Part shown: positions 16,636 to 25,875 of the stretch, one piece after another
Layout: the number at the start of each line of letters is the position of its first letter
Position numbering within the stretch: position 1 is the stretch's first letter
Assembly: GCF_039673065.1 (NCBI RefSeq)
Contig: NZ_JBDJKW010000018.1
Location: 1-64,000, forward strand
Direction: 5' to 3'
Origin: Allobosea sp039673065
GTDB lineage: Bacteria; Pseudomonadota; Alphaproteobacteria; Rhizobiales; Beijerinckiaceae
Length of the DNA stretch: 64,000 bases
The notes under the pieces: model-generated
What the model was told of the DNA's origin: nothing
Seen by the model: only the letters and a program-made list of their open reading frames with translations
Databases searched by the model: none
Made by a program: the position numbers and the translations under genes

Positions 16636-17399
16636 AGATCAACATCAACGCCGATATCGGCGAGGGCTACGGCAAGTACAGCATCGGCAACGACACCGAG
16701 CTGATGCCGCTGATCGGCTCGGCCAACGTCGCCTGCGGCATGCATGCCGGCGATCCGAGCATCATGGTGCGCACCGTCAAGCTGGCGCTGGAGCACGGCG
16801 TCTCGATCGGCGCGCATCCCGGCTTCAACGACATCTGGGGCTTCGGCCGCCGCCAGATCCGCATGCGGCCGCAGGACCTGGAGTATCTGGTGACCTACCA
16901 GATCGGCGCGCTGCTGGCGCTCGCCGGCTCCAACGGCGCCAAGGTCACGCATGTGAAGCCGCATGGCGCGCTCAACAACATGGCGCATGACGATCTCGAC
17001 TACGCGCTGGCGATCGGGCGCGGCATCAAGGCGGCGGATCGCGAGCTGATCTACGTCGCCAATGCCGGCTCGCAGATGACCAAGGCCGCCCAGCAGCTCG
17101 GCCTGCGCGTCGCCAACGAGGCCTATGTCGACCGCGTTTACGACGACAACGGCAAGATGGCCTCGCGCGAGCGCGCGGATGCCGTGATCCACGATCCCGA
17201 GCAGGCGGCCCGGCAGGTCCTCAGCATCGTGCAGGAGAAGGCGCTGATCACCACCTCGGGCAAGCGCATCCCGGCGGAGGTGCACACCTTCTGCATCCAT
17301 GGCGACGAGCCCACCGCCGTGCCAGTGATGCGGGTGGTGCGCGAGAGGCTGGCGGCCGCCGGCGTCGCCGTGGTGCCGCTGCCGGAACTCCTGGCCTGA
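16632..17399 (+). CDS. pxpA: LamB/YcsF family, 5-oxoprolinase subunit A
   Basis: A 255-residue LamB/YcsF protein starting MKININADIGEGYGKY, with ANVACGMHAGDP (33-44), GAHPGFND and THVKPHGALNN, all conserved in PxpA. In E. coli and B. subtilis PxpA works with PxpB and PxpC in ATP-dependent cleavage of 5-oxoproline. Neither partner is present here. The GTG start overlaps the permease stop (GTGA), so expression is coupled to the TTT transporter. The imported substrate may therefore be a cyclic amide or a related acid rather than tricarboxylate. Confidence 0.9.
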   Translation: MKININADIGEGYGKYSIGNDTELMPLIGSANVACGMHAGDPSIMVRTVKLALEHGVSIGAHPGFNDIWGFGRRQIRMRPQDLEYLVTYQIGALLALAGSNGAKVTHVKPHGALNNMAHDDLDYALAIGRGIKAADRELIYVANAGSQMTKAAQQLGLRVANEAYVDRVYDDNGKMASRERADAVIHDPEQAARQVLSIVQEKALITTSGKRIPAEVHTFCIHGDEPTAVPVMRVVRERLAAAGVAVVPLPELLA

Positions 17400-17534
17400 G
17401 GACGCGCGGCGGCCGGGCAGGCCGGCGAGGATAGCAGCCGCCCGCCCTGCCCCGCCACGAGGCAGATCAATGTCCGCTTCGGCACGGCCCGCTAGAACTG
17501 GGGGTGGAAGCACCGCCAGTTCACGGAGACCGAG

Positions 17535-17774
17535 ATGTCCAACACGCCGCACACCCTCGCCGAGGAATTCCCCGGCCAGGCCGACGCGATCCACCGGCTG
17601 AAGGTCTCGAACCCGATCTTCGCGCGCCTGCTCGCGCAATATGACGAGGTCAACGACCGCATCCATCTGGCCGAGACCAATGTCGAGCCGGTGGACCAAC
17701 TGGCCGAGGTGGCGCTGCGCAAGACGCGGCTGCAACTCAAGGACGCGATCGGCGAGGCGCTCGCCCGCGCCTGA
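17535..17774 (+). CDS. DUF465 (YdcH-like) small coiled-coil protein
   Basis: A 79-residue, mostly helical protein with heptad-like charge (RLKVSNPIFARLLAQYDEVN, then a second helix ending in QLKDAIGEALARA). This is the form of DUF465/YdcH proteins, which are widespread in proteobacteria with no firm function. ATG at 17535 follows CACGGAGACCGAG. It stands alone, with a strong terminator immediately downstream. Confidence 0.9.
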   Translation: MSNTPHTLAEEFPGQADAIHRLKVSNPIFARLLAQYDEVNDRIHLAETNVEPVDQLAEVALRKTRLQLKDAIGEALARA

Positions 17775-17795
17775 GGCAGCCGCCGCAGATCGAAA

Positions 17796-17831
17796 AAACG
17801 GCGCGGAAGCCTGATGGCCTCCGCGCCGTTT
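17796..17831 (+). terminator. Intrinsic terminator, possibly bidirectional
   Basis: A 16-base stem (one mismatch) with a TGAT loop: AAACGGCGCGGAAGCC pairs with GGCCTCCGCGCCGTTT. It is preceded by A-rich and followed by T-rich sequence (CGTTTTG). It ends the DUF465 transcript and, read from the other side, lies just downstream of the amidohydrolase stop at 17860. Confidence 0.85.
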
Positions 17832-17859
17832 CGTTTTGCACGGTGTCCCGGTGGGGCGC

Positions 17860-18753
17860 TCAGGCGCCCTTGCCGAAGCCGTAGAGCCGGTGGGGATTGT
17901 CGACGAAGACGCGGTTGCGCGCCGCCTCGTCCGGAACCCAGTCGCCGAACAGGTCGAGCAGTTCGCCGATATTCGGCATCCGCTTCCAGTTGGCGACGTT
18001 CGGCCAGTCCGAGCCCCAGAGACAGCGATCGGGCGCCGCCTCGTGCACCTTGCGCACGAAGGGTGTCGTATCCGCATAGGGGAAGCCGGCGACGGAGTTG
18101 CGGAAGGCGCCCGAGAGCTTGACCCAGCCGCCGTCGCGCAACAGCGACAGCATGGTGAGGAAGCCCTGGTCGTCGAGCCCGCGCGACACGGGGAAATGGC
18201 CCCAATGGTCGATGACGAATGGCACTTCGAGCCGGCCCAGCATGGGGGCCAGCGGTACGAGATCGCTGGCGCCGACCAGGAACTGCAGGTGCCAGCCCAG
18301 CTCCTTGGCGAGCGCGGCATAGGAGCCGAGCGCCTCGAAGCCGATGCCGCCGCCATAGAGCACGTTGAGGCGCATACCGACGACGCCGGCCTCCTGCATC
18401 GCCGCCAGCTCCCGGTCGGGCAGGCCGAGCGGGATCACGCAGATGCCACGCAGGCGCTGGCGGTTGGCGCGCAGCGTGTCGAGCATCAGGCGGTTGTCGG
18501 TGCCGTGCACGCTGACCTGGACCAGCACGCCATGGGTCATGCCGGTTCCGTCCAGCATGGCGAGATACTGCTCGGCCGTCGCCTCGGGCGGGGTGTAGCT
18601 GCGCCCCTCCACGAAGGGGTAGTCCGGCGGCAGGCCGATGACATGGGCGTGGGTGTCGACCGCGCCGGCCGGCACGCGATAGCGCGACGGGCCGTGCGCG
18701 GCGGGCGCCGGCCCCGGACAGACCGGGGCCGCGGTGGTCGTCGTCTCAGCCAT
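17860..18753 (-). CDS. Amidohydrolase-family hydrolase (2-pyrone-4,6-dicarboxylate lactonase-like)
   Basis: A 297-residue TIM-barrel metal-dependent hydrolase of the PDC hydrolase-like branch. The metal motif is VDTHAHVIG near residue 33. Further motifs are VIDHWGHFP in the middle, LWGSDWPNVAN (barrel Asp) near the C-terminus and the terminal NPHRLYGF. Such enzymes open lactone rings of aromatic or carbohydrate intermediates. ATG at 18753 lies 8 bases inside the end of the MFS gene, so the two are an operon. The substrate is presumably what that carrier brings in. Confidence 0.88.
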   Translation of the reverse strand: MAETTTTAAPVCPGPAPAAHGPSRYRVPAGAVDTHAHVIGLPPDYPFVEGRSYTPPEATAEQYLAMLDGTGMTHGVLVQVSVHGTDNRLMLDTLRANRQRLRGICVIPLGLPDRELAAMQEAGVVGMRLNVLYGGGIGFEALGSYAALAKELGWHLQFLVGASDLVPLAPMLGRLEVPFVIDHWGHFPVSRGLDDQGFLTMLSLLRDGGWVKLSGAFRNSVAGFPYADTTPFVRKVHEAAPDRCLWGSDWPNVANWKRMPNIGELLDLFGDWVPDEAARNRVFVDNPHRLYGFGKGA

Positions 18754-20032
18754 CGACGTGCAGCACCTTGCCGCGGGTCTCGGGCAGCGCATAGGCCGCC
18801 AGGAAGAACACCGCATAGGCCGCGACCGCGAAGATGCAGATCGCGTTGGCGAGCGAGGTCGTCTGCGACAGGAAGCCGACGAGGAAGGGGAAGAGCGCCC
18901 CGATGCCGCGGCCGAAATTGTAGCAGAAGCCCTGGCCCGAGCCGCGCAGGCGCGTCGGATAGAGCTCGGTCAGGAAGGCGCCCATGCCCGAGAAATAGCC
19001 CGAGGCGAAGAAGCCGAGCGGGAAGCCGAGCACCCAGAGGATCTGGTTGGAGAGCGGCAGCTGCGTATAGGCCAGCACCACCGCCATCGCGCCGAGCGAG
19101 AAGGTCAGGAAGAGGCTGCGGCGGCCATAGCGGTCCGAGAACCAGGCACCGACCAGATAACCCGCAAAGGAGCCGATGATCAGCGCGGCGAGATAGCCCG
19201 TCGAGGTGACGATCGACAGGTTGCGCTCGGTGGTCAGGAAGCGCGGCACCCAGAAGGTGATGGCGTAGTAGCCGCCCTGGCAGCCGGTGGCGACCAGCGA
19301 GGCGAGGATCGTCGTCTTCAGGATCGGGCCCTGGAAGATCTCGGTGATCGAGGGACGATCACCGGTGGCGGCGGCCTTGGCGCGGGTCTGCGCGGCGACC
19401 TCGGGCTCCTTCACATAGGTGCGCAGGTAGAACACCAGCAGCGCCGGCAGCGCGCCGAGGGCGAACATCCAGCGCCAGGCCTGTTCGGGCGGCAGCAGCG
19501 AGAACAGCGCCGCCTGGGCAAGCACGGCAAGGCCCCAGCCGACCGCCCAGCCGGACTGGACCGAGCCGACCGCGCGGCCGCGATACTGGGCGCGGATGGT
19601 CTCGCCCATCAGCACCGCGCCGGCTGCCCACTCACCGCCGAAGCCGATGCCGAGCAGGGCACGGAAGACCAGGAGCTGCTCGAAATTCTGGGCGAAGGCG
19701 CAGAGCAGCGAGAAGAAGGAGAACCAGATGATGGTGATCTGCAGCGTGCGGACACGACCGATCCGGTCGCAGAGATAGCCGGCGCCCCAGCCGCCGAGCG
19801 CCGAGGCGAGCAGCGTCACGGTGCCGGCGAGACCGGCGGTGCCGGCCTCGACCTTCCACATCGTGATGATCGTGCCGATCACCAGCGGGTAGATCATGAA
19901 ATCCATGCCGTCGAGCGCCCAGCCGGTAGCGCAAGCCCAGAACGTGCGGCGTTCCGGAACGGTCATGTCCTTGTAGAAGCCGGTCAGGCTCGTATCTTCG
20001 ATCGGCGCGACGGCTTGCGTCGGTGTCGACAT
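18746..20032 (-). CDS. MFS transporter (aromatic acid/carboxylate:H+ symporter type)
   Basis: A 428-residue carrier with 12 predicted membrane helices. The loop 2-3 motif is GYLCDRIGRVRT, a repeat of it (AWFSDRYGRRS) lies in the second half, and RALLGIGFGGEWAAGAVLMGE forms helix 4-5 as in sugar-acid and aromatic-acid MFS symporters. ATG at 20032 follows GGAGGTTGCCC. The downstream hydrolase overlaps it, and an AraC regulator is encoded upstream on the same strand. Confidence 0.94.
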   Translation of the reverse strand: MSTPTQAVAPIEDTSLTGFYKDMTVPERRTFWACATGWALDGMDFMIYPLVIGTIITMWKVEAGTAGLAGTVTLLASALGGWGAGYLCDRIGRVRTLQITIIWFSFFSLLCAFAQNFEQLLVFRALLGIGFGGEWAAGAVLMGETIRAQYRGRAVGSVQSGWAVGWGLAVLAQAALFSLLPPEQAWRWMFALGALPALLVFYLRTYVKEPEVAAQTRAKAAATGDRPSITEIFQGPILKTTILASLVATGCQGGYYAITFWVPRFLTTERNLSIVTSTGYLAALIIGSFAGYLVGAWFSDRYGRRSLFLTFSLGAMAVVLAYTQLPLSNQILWVLGFPLGFFASGYFSGMGAFLTELYPTRLRGSGQGFCYNFGRGIGALFPFLVGFLSQTTSLANAICIFAVAAYAVFFLAAYALPETRGKVLHVDG

Positions 20033-20149
20033 GGGCAACCTCCCTCGTCCCGGCCTTTGCGGGACATAATCGCGCGGGAGAGTGCGGCAGGGGCGCGGGA
20101 GCGTCTTCCGGGAAATCGGCCTGCCCGGCCGGCCACGGGCGGTGTCTTG

Positions 20150-21091
20150 TCAGAAAATCGGCCGCAGCCGCTCCTGCCGCCAGCGGCCGGGGCTGATCCC
20201 GGCGATGGCCCGGAAGGTCGTGCCCAGATGCGACTGCGAGGAGAATCCCGTCGCCAGCGCGACCTCGGCGATCGGCAGCTCGGTCCCCGAGAGCAGCGCC
20301 TGCGCGATGCGGATGCGCTCTTCGAGGATGAAGCGGTGCGGCGTCACGCCTGTGCTGCGCTTGAAGGCGCGGATGAAGCCCGACGGCGTCAGGCCGGCCT
20401 CGCGCGCCAGCATGGCCAGCGAGATGTCGGCGGCGGGGTCGCTGCGGACCATCTCGACGACGCGCCCGGGCATGCGCCGGTCGAAGGGCAGGTCTGGCTC
20501 CGCCCCGCCCTTCACCGGCACGGCGTAGCGGTCGGAGACGTGCAGCGCGAGCGTATAGGCGAGCTGATCGGCCAGCAGCGAATGCCCTGAAGCCGCGGCC
20601 GCGCTCGCCTCGACGATGCGGCTCGCCGCCAGCATCAGCAGCGGGTCCTCGACGTCCCAGGCGCGATCCATCAGCTCGACCGGCCCGCCGCCGCGCGTCG
20701 CGCCGATCTCGCCGAGCAGCGCGTCGCCGAGATAGAGGATCAGCAGCTTGCCGGAGCTGACATCCGGGACGGCGTCGACCAGCACGTCGCGGCCCGGCAC
20801 GCCGATGCGGAAACGCCCGGCCTTCACGCGCCCGTCGCGGCGGACATGCCCGTTCTCGATCAGCACATGGCGGCGCACGTCGTAGAGCGTGATCGCCACC
20901 GTCGAGCACGGCAGGTCGCCATAGGCGTAGACATGCGGCCCGTCGACCTCGCTAACCGCCGCGGCGAAGCCGGAGCGGGACCAGAGATCGATCAGCGCGG
21001 ACTGGGGCCGGCCTGTCACCAGCTCGGCGTGCTTGATGGGATCTAGCCGCATGTCGTCAACATGCAGGTGGGTGGCGACGGGGCGTCGCAT
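20150..21091 (-). CDS. AraC-family transcriptional regulator
   Basis: A 313-residue protein whose last about 100 residues are the two-HTH AraC domain (ISLAMLAREAGLTPSGFIRAFKRSTGVTPHRF, then EVALATGFSSQSHLGTTFRAIAGISPGRWR). The N-terminal 200 residues are a weakly conserved ligand domain. ATG at 21091 follows GAGCAGG; ATG at 21052 is a shorter option. It sits 117 bases upstream of the MFS gene on the same strand and faces away from the dehydrogenase gene at 21329. It may control either. Confidence 0.92.
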   Translation of the reverse strand: MRRPVATHLHVDDMRLDPIKHAELVTGRPQSALIDLWSRSGFAAAVSEVDGPHVYAYGDLPCSTVAITLYDVRRHVLIENGHVRRDGRVKAGRFRIGVPGRDVLVDAVPDVSSGKLLILYLGDALLGEIGATRGGGPVELMDRAWDVEDPLLMLAASRIVEASAAAASGHSLLADQLAYTLALHVSDRYAVPVKGGAEPDLPFDRRMPGRVVEMVRSDPAADISLAMLAREAGLTPSGFIRAFKRSTGVTPHRFILEERIRIAQALLSGTELPIAEVALATGFSSQSHLGTTFRAIAGISPGRWRQERLRPIF

Positions 21092-21328
21092 GGGCCTGCT
21101 CGGGGCGCATCAAGCCCGATGTTGCCGGAAATTTCAACGCACTCGCCGCCACGGGCCATCTGCCGCAGCGGCAGGCTGCCGGTCCCGCGTCGTTCGCCGC
21201 CACGGAAGGCCGCCATTCCGAGAGGGCAAGGCTGGACGGCCGCGCCGGGCATTTCCGGACTTGCCGATGCCCCCGGCGATGCCCGATACGCAGCGGTAGA
21301 CCCTGAGCGCCCGGAGGCCGAGAGACCG

Positions 21329-22231
21329 ATGAAGATTGCCGTCATGGGTGCGGGCGCCGTGGGCTGCTATTACGGCGCGATGCTGGCGCTGGCCGGCCAC
21401 GCCGTCACGATGATCGGCCGGCCCGGCCCGGTGGCGGCCATGCAGGCCAAGGGGCTGATCCTCCACAAGGGCCGCGCGCAAACGCCCGCACCGGTCACCG
21501 CCACCACCGATCCAGCTGGCGTCGCCGGCGCCGAGCTCGTGCTGGTCGCGGTGAAATCCGACGATTCCGCCGAGGCCGCCCGGACGATCGCGCCGCATCT
21601 GGCGCCCGGAGCCACGGTGATCAGCCTGCAGAACGGCGTCGACAATGCCGAGCGCATCGGCGCGATCCTCGGTCGGCCCGTTCTGTCCTCGGCCGTCTAC
21701 GTCGCCGCAGACAGCCCGGCGGCCGGCCATGTCCGCCATAACGGCCGCGGCGAGCTGGTGATCGGCGAAAGTGCCGCCAGCGCCGTAATCGCCGAGGCCT
21801 TCACCGCCTCCGGCGTGCCGACCACCGTTTCGCCCGACGTCGACAGCGTGCTCTGGACGAAGCTCACCGTGAACTGCGCCTACAACGCGCTCTGCGCCAT
21901 CGCGCAATTGCCCTATGGCCGCATGATCGCGGTGGAGGGCGTGCGCGAGGTGATGGAGGACGTGGTCGCGGAGTGCCGCATGGTCGCGGAGGCTGCCGGC
22001 GTCGCGCTGCCGGCAGACATTCTCGACACGGTGATGGGGCTTGCCGCCGGCATGCCGACCCAGACCTCGTCGACGGCGCAGGACCTGCTGCGCGGCAAGC
22101 GCACCGAGATCGGCCATCTCAACGGTTTCGTGGTGCGCACCGCGCAGCGCCACGGGCTGCGCGCGCCGGTCAACCGCTCGCTGCTCGCCGCCATCCGCAT
22201 GCTGGAGGAGGCCGGGGCCGGCGCGGCGTGA
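21329..22231 (+). CDS. 2-dehydropantoate 2-reductase family protein (ApbA/PanE)
   Basis: A 300-residue NADP-dependent reductase. The N-terminal dinucleotide loop is GAGAVGCYYG (7-16), the central segment ISLQNGVDN carries the conserved Asn, and the catalytic lysine region is LWTKLTVNCAYNAL. The C-terminal helical domain ends PVNRSLLAAIRMLE, as in PanE. ATG at 21329 follows GGAGGCCGAGAGACCG. Many PanE paralogues in catabolic clusters reduce other 2-oxoacids; its neighbours (a HIBADH-like dehydrogenase and a hydroxyacid oxidase) favour a catabolic role over pantothenate synthesis. Confidence 0.92.
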   Translation: MKIAVMGAGAVGCYYGAMLALAGHAVTMIGRPGPVAAMQAKGLILHKGRAQTPAPVTATTDPAGVAGAELVLVAVKSDDSAEAARTIAPHLAPGATVISLQNGVDNAERIGAILGRPVLSSAVYVAADSPAAGHVRHNGRGELVIGESAASAVIAEAFTASGVPTTVSPDVDSVLWTKLTVNCAYNALCAIAQLPYGRMIAVEGVREVMEDVVAECRMVAEAAGVALPADILDTVMGLAAGMPTQTSSTAQDLLRGKRTEIGHLNGFVVRTAQRHGLRAPVNRSLLAAIRMLEEAGAGAA

Positions 22232-22331
22232 CCGCCCGCACCGCCTCGCCACGCACAGTCATCACCGGCCGAAAGGCCGTCGCACGTCCCGGGCGGCAGC
22301 CGCCCGGCGCTTTCGGGAAGGATCTCATCTC

Positions 22332-23195
22332 ATGACCAGAATCGGTGTCATCGGCGTCGGCCTCATGGGCCACGGCATCGCCCGCAACGTCCTGCTCAAG
22401 GGCTATCCGCTCACCGTGCTGGAGCATCCGGGCAACCAGCCGCTCGACGAGTTGCTGGCCGGCGGCTGCCAGACCCGCAAGAGCGGCGCCGAGGTGGCGC
22501 GCGAATCCGACGTCCTCATCCTGTGCGTCACCGGCGCGCCGGAGGTCGAGGCAGTGCTGACCGCGCCGGGCGGCGTGCTGGAGGGCCTGCGCCCGGGCGC
22601 GATCGTGGTCGACTGCTCGACCTCCGTGCCGGAAGCGACCGAAGCCATGGCCAAGCGCGTCGCGCAGGCCGGCGGCCGCTTCATCGACGCGCCGATGACC
22701 CGCACCGCCAAGCACGCCCATGAGGGCAAGCTGAACCTGCTGGTCGGCGGCCCGGCCGAGACGCTGGCGGAGGTGCGGCCGGTGCTGGCCTGCTTCGCCG
22801 AGAACATCACCCATGCCGGCGTGCTCGGCGCCGGCCACCGCATGAAGCTGCTGCACAACTACGTCTCGCTCGGCTTCATCGCCCTGCTCGCCGAGGCATC
22901 GGCCTGCGCGCGCCGCTCGGACGTCTCGCTCGACGTCTTCGTCGAGGTGCTGGCCAGCGGCGGCGGCAAGAGCGCCGCGCTCGAGCGCCTGGCGCCCTAT
23001 CTGCTGAACGGCGACAGCTCCGGACTGCAGTTCTCGATCGCCAATGCGGCCAAGGATCTCGGCTACTACACCCAGATGGCCGGCCATACCGGTGCCGCGC
23101 AGGAGATCGCCGATGCGGTGCTGAAGACGCTCGCCTTCGGCGTCGAGACCGGTGGCAAGACGGCGATGGTGCCCGAGCTCGCCAGCATGCTCTGA
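22332..23195 (+). CDS. NAD(P)-dependent oxidoreductase, 3-hydroxyisobutyrate dehydrogenase family
   Basis: A 287-residue beta-hydroxyacid dehydrogenase. The coenzyme loop is GVIGVGLMGHGIARN (5-19). The substrate motif appears as DAPMTRTAKHAHEGKLNLLVGG, with PMTRT in place of the commoner PVSGG. The catalytic lysine is in GHRMKLLHNY (about 170) and the C-terminal helices include AAKDLGYYTQMAG. The altered DAPMT motif suggests a substrate other than 3-hydroxyisobutyrate. ATG at 22332 follows GGAAGGA. It is 100 bases after the PanE-like gene, probably in one transcript. Confidence 0.93.
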   Translation: MTRIGVIGVGLMGHGIARNVLLKGYPLTVLEHPGNQPLDELLAGGCQTRKSGAEVARESDVLILCVTGAPEVEAVLTAPGGVLEGLRPGAIVVDCSTSVPEATEAMAKRVAQAGGRFIDAPMTRTAKHAHEGKLNLLVGGPAETLAEVRPVLACFAENITHAGVLGAGHRMKLLHNYVSLGFIALLAEASACARRSDVSLDVFVEVLASGGGKSAALERLAPYLLNGDSSGLQFSIANAAKDLGYYTQMAGHTGAAQEIADAVLKTLAFGVETGGKTAMVPELASML

Positions 23196-23317
23196 CGCCT
23201 TTCCGGCCGGGGCTGCGGGCACGTCCTCTCCCCGGCCCGGCAGGCTCGACGATAGGGGACGGTTGCGCCTCGCCGCGCCCGTCCGGCAACCAACGCGACA
23301 TCACGGGAGACGAAACG

Positions 23318-24511
23318 GTGAGGGAAACGGGAGCCTCGAGCCTGCCGCGCTGGGCGACGCTGAAGGACGCCTGCGCGATCAGGGACCTGCGGCAGCTGTC
23401 GCGCCGGCGCCTGCCGCGCGCCGTCTTCGACTATATCGACGGCGGTGCGGAGGACGAGACGGCGCTGCGCGACAACGAGGACGCCTTCCTCGACTGGCAT
23501 CTGGTGCACCGCATCGCCGTCGACGTGGCCGAGCGCTCGCACAAGGTGACGCTGCTCGGCCGCGAGCAGGCCCTGCCGCTGGTGTTCTCGCCGACGGGCC
23601 TGACCGGATTCTATCACCCCAATGGCGAGATCCTGGCGGCGCGGGCGGCCGGGCGCTCCGGCGTGCCCTATACGCTGTCGACCATGTCCGTCGCCTCGAT
23701 CGAGGAGGTGGCGCGCGGCGCCGCCGAAACCGATCTCTGGTTCCAGCTCTACGGCCTGCGCGACCGCGACTGGATGCATGGGCTGGTGGCCCGGGCCAGG
23801 GATGCCGGCTACCGCGTGCTGTGCGTGACGCTGGACCTGCCGGTTTCGGGCCGGCGCGAGCGCGACGTGCACAACCGGTTCACCATGCCGCTGCGCCCGA
23901 GCCTGGCCAATCTGCTCGACCTCGCCTGCCATCCCGGCTGGTCTCTCGGCGTGATGCGCTCGCCGCCGCGCTTCGGCAATTTCGAGAACGCCGACACCCA
24001 GGGCTTCACCAACATCGCCCAGCGCATCGCCGGCTCCTTCGACGCCTCGCTGCACTGGGGCGACGTGCAGCGCCTGCGCGAGATGTGGCCCGGCCCGATG
24101 GCGATCAAGGGCGTGATGCATCCCGAGGATGCCGAGCGGGCGGTGGCGATCGGCGCGGAGGCGATCCTCGTCTCGAACCATGGCGGCCGCCAGCTCGACC
24201 ATTCGCCGGCCCCGCTCACCATGCTGCCGGAGATCGCGCAGGCGGTCGGGCGCCGGGCGGAGCTGATCGTGGACGGCGGCGTGCGGCGCGGCACCGACAT
24301 CCTCAAGGCCGCCGCGCTGGGCGCCACGGCGTGCAGCGTCGGCCGCCCCTTCCTCTGGGGGCTGACCGCGGGCGGGCAGGCAGGCGCAGAGAAGGCGATC
24401 GCCATGCTGCGCCACGAGCTCGACGTGGCGATGACGCTGCTCGGCGTCGCCACCCTCGGTGCGGTCGGCCGCGACCACGTCCGCCCGGTCGCTCGCCGCA
24501 CCCGCGTCTGA
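23318..24511 (+). CDS. FMN-dependent alpha-hydroxy-acid oxidase/dehydrogenase
   Basis: A 397-residue LldD/glycolate-oxidase family enzyme that oxidises an L-2-hydroxy acid to the 2-oxo acid. Seen are FDYIDGGAEDE near the N-terminus, FSPTGLTGFYHPNGE, the flavin lysine in MAIKGVM, the active-site histidine in VSNHGGRQLDHSPAP, and the phosphate-binding DGGVRRGTDILKAAALGA. The start is GTG at 23318 behind GGGAGACGAAACG. It is third in a row of hydroxy/oxo-acid oxidoreductases. The membrane-anchoring insert of some LldD enzymes is not obvious. Confidence 0.94.
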   Translation: MRETGASSLPRWATLKDACAIRDLRQLSRRRLPRAVFDYIDGGAEDETALRDNEDAFLDWHLVHRIAVDVAERSHKVTLLGREQALPLVFSPTGLTGFYHPNGEILAARAAGRSGVPYTLSTMSVASIEEVARGAAETDLWFQLYGLRDRDWMHGLVARARDAGYRVLCVTLDLPVSGRRERDVHNRFTMPLRPSLANLLDLACHPGWSLGVMRSPPRFGNFENADTQGFTNIAQRIAGSFDASLHWGDVQRLREMWPGPMAIKGVMHPEDAERAVAIGAEAILVSNHGGRQLDHSPAPLTMLPEIAQAVGRRAELIVDGGVRRGTDILKAAALGATACSVGRPFLWGLTAGGQAGAEKAIAMLRHELDVAMTLLGVATLGAVGRDHVRPVARRTRV

Positions 24512-24591
24512 ACAACAAACGGCGCCGCGAACCGGTCGTGGCACCGTCTTTCTGTCGCGAGGCGGAGGCGGCGAAGCGCCTCGATCCCTGC

Positions 24592-25686
24592 TCAGCCGGC
24601 CCAGCGCTGCTGGAGCGCCGTCACCTGCATGTAGTCGTAGGACAGATCCGAGATCGCCCAGAAGCGCAGGCTGTCCTGCTGGAACGCCCAGAGGTGATCG
24701 TAGATCTTCTTGAAGTTGGGGTTGGCCGCGGACATCTCGGCATAGAGGTCCTTGGTGATCTTGTAGCTCTCCTTGAGGATGTCCTGCGGCAGCGCGCGCA
24801 GCTGCGCGCCGGCGCCGACGAGCCGCTTCAGCGAGGCCGGGTTCAGCACGTCGTACTTGGCCTGCATGTCGTGGCCGGTGGCCTCGGCGCAGGTCTTCAG
24901 CACGCGCTGATAGGTCGGCGGCAGGCTGTTCCACTTGTCGAGGTTGATGAAGAAGCTGAGCTCGGCCGAGCCGTCCCAGAAGCCGGGATAGTAGTAATAG
25001 GGCGCGACCTTGGCGAAGCCGAGCTTCTCGTCGTCATAGGGGCCGACGAACTCGACGGCGTCGAGCACGCCGCGCTCCAGCGCCGGATAGATGTCGCCGG
25101 CCGCGAGCTGCTGCGGGATGACCCCCATCTTCTGCAGGACGTTGCCGCCCAGCCCGCCGATACGCATCTTGAGGCCCTTCAGGTCCTCGGCCGACTTGAT
25201 CTCCTTGCGGAACCAGCCGCCCATCTGCGCGCCGGTGTTTCCGGCCGGCAGGTTGTAGATGTTGAACTTGCCGTAGAACTCGTTGAGCAGCTCGAGGCCG
25301 CCGGCATGGAACAGCCAGGCCTGCATCTGGCGGCTGTTCGGGCCCCAGGGAATGATGGTGCCGAAGGCGAAGGCCGTGTCCTTGCCGATGTAGAAATACG
25401 AGCCGCTATGGCCCATCTCGACCGTGCCGTTGCTCACCGCGTCGGCGACCTGGAGGGCCGGGACGATCTCGCCGGCCGAGAAGACCTGGATCTTGAACTT
25501 GCCGTCGGTAACGGCAGAGACGGCCTCCGACAGATGCGTGCAGGCCCCGTACAGCGTCTCCAGCGACTTCGGATAGCTCGACGCGAGGCGCCAGGTGACG
25601 GTGGGCGTGCTCTGCGCGATGGCCGGGCTCGCGATTCCGGCCGCGGCGCCGAGGCTGGCGCCCTTCAAAAAGGACCTGCGTTTCAT
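24592..25686 (-). CDS. TRAP transporter substrate-binding protein (DctP family), orphan
   Basis: A 364-residue periplasmic TRAP binding protein. The N-terminus MKRRSFLKGASLGAAAG is a Tat-type signal, with cleavage after AIAQ. Conserved ligand-binding segments are GAQMGGWFRKEI, LKGLKMRIGGLGGN (the binding-site Arg) and VGPYDDEKLGFAKVAPYYYYPG. The last is typical of the subfamily that binds 2-oxo or aromatic acids as calcium salts. ATG at 25686 is the only start giving the signal. No DctQ/DctM membrane genes lie nearby. A close paralogue is at 49525. Confidence 0.94.
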   Translation of the reverse strand: MKRRSFLKGASLGAAAGIASPAIAQSTPTVTWRLASSYPKSLETLYGACTHLSEAVSAVTDGKFKIQVFSAGEIVPALQVADAVSNGTVEMGHSGSYFYIGKDTAFAFGTIIPWGPNSRQMQAWLFHAGGLELLNEFYGKFNIYNLPAGNTGAQMGGWFRKEIKSAEDLKGLKMRIGGLGGNVLQKMGVIPQQLAAGDIYPALERGVLDAVEFVGPYDDEKLGFAKVAPYYYYPGFWDGSAELSFFINLDKWNSLPPTYQRVLKTCAEATGHDMQAKYDVLNPASLKRLVGAGAQLRALPQDILKESYKITKDLYAEMSAANPNFKKIYDHLWAFQQDSLRFWAISDLSYDYMQVTALQQRWAG

Positions 25687-25875
25687 GGGGGGCGTTTCCT
25701 GGAGCTCATTTAGACCTGCGTCGCCTTTGCCGGCGCGCGCCCGGACCATGTCCGCTCCGAATGGGCTTTGCAATGGCGGCAGGAGCCGGCCCGCGGCGAC
25801 ATTTCGCCGTTCCGGGCGCGACCGGCTCCCTCGCTCGTCGCCGGATGCCTGAAAGCAGTCCTTTTCCGTGGGGGA

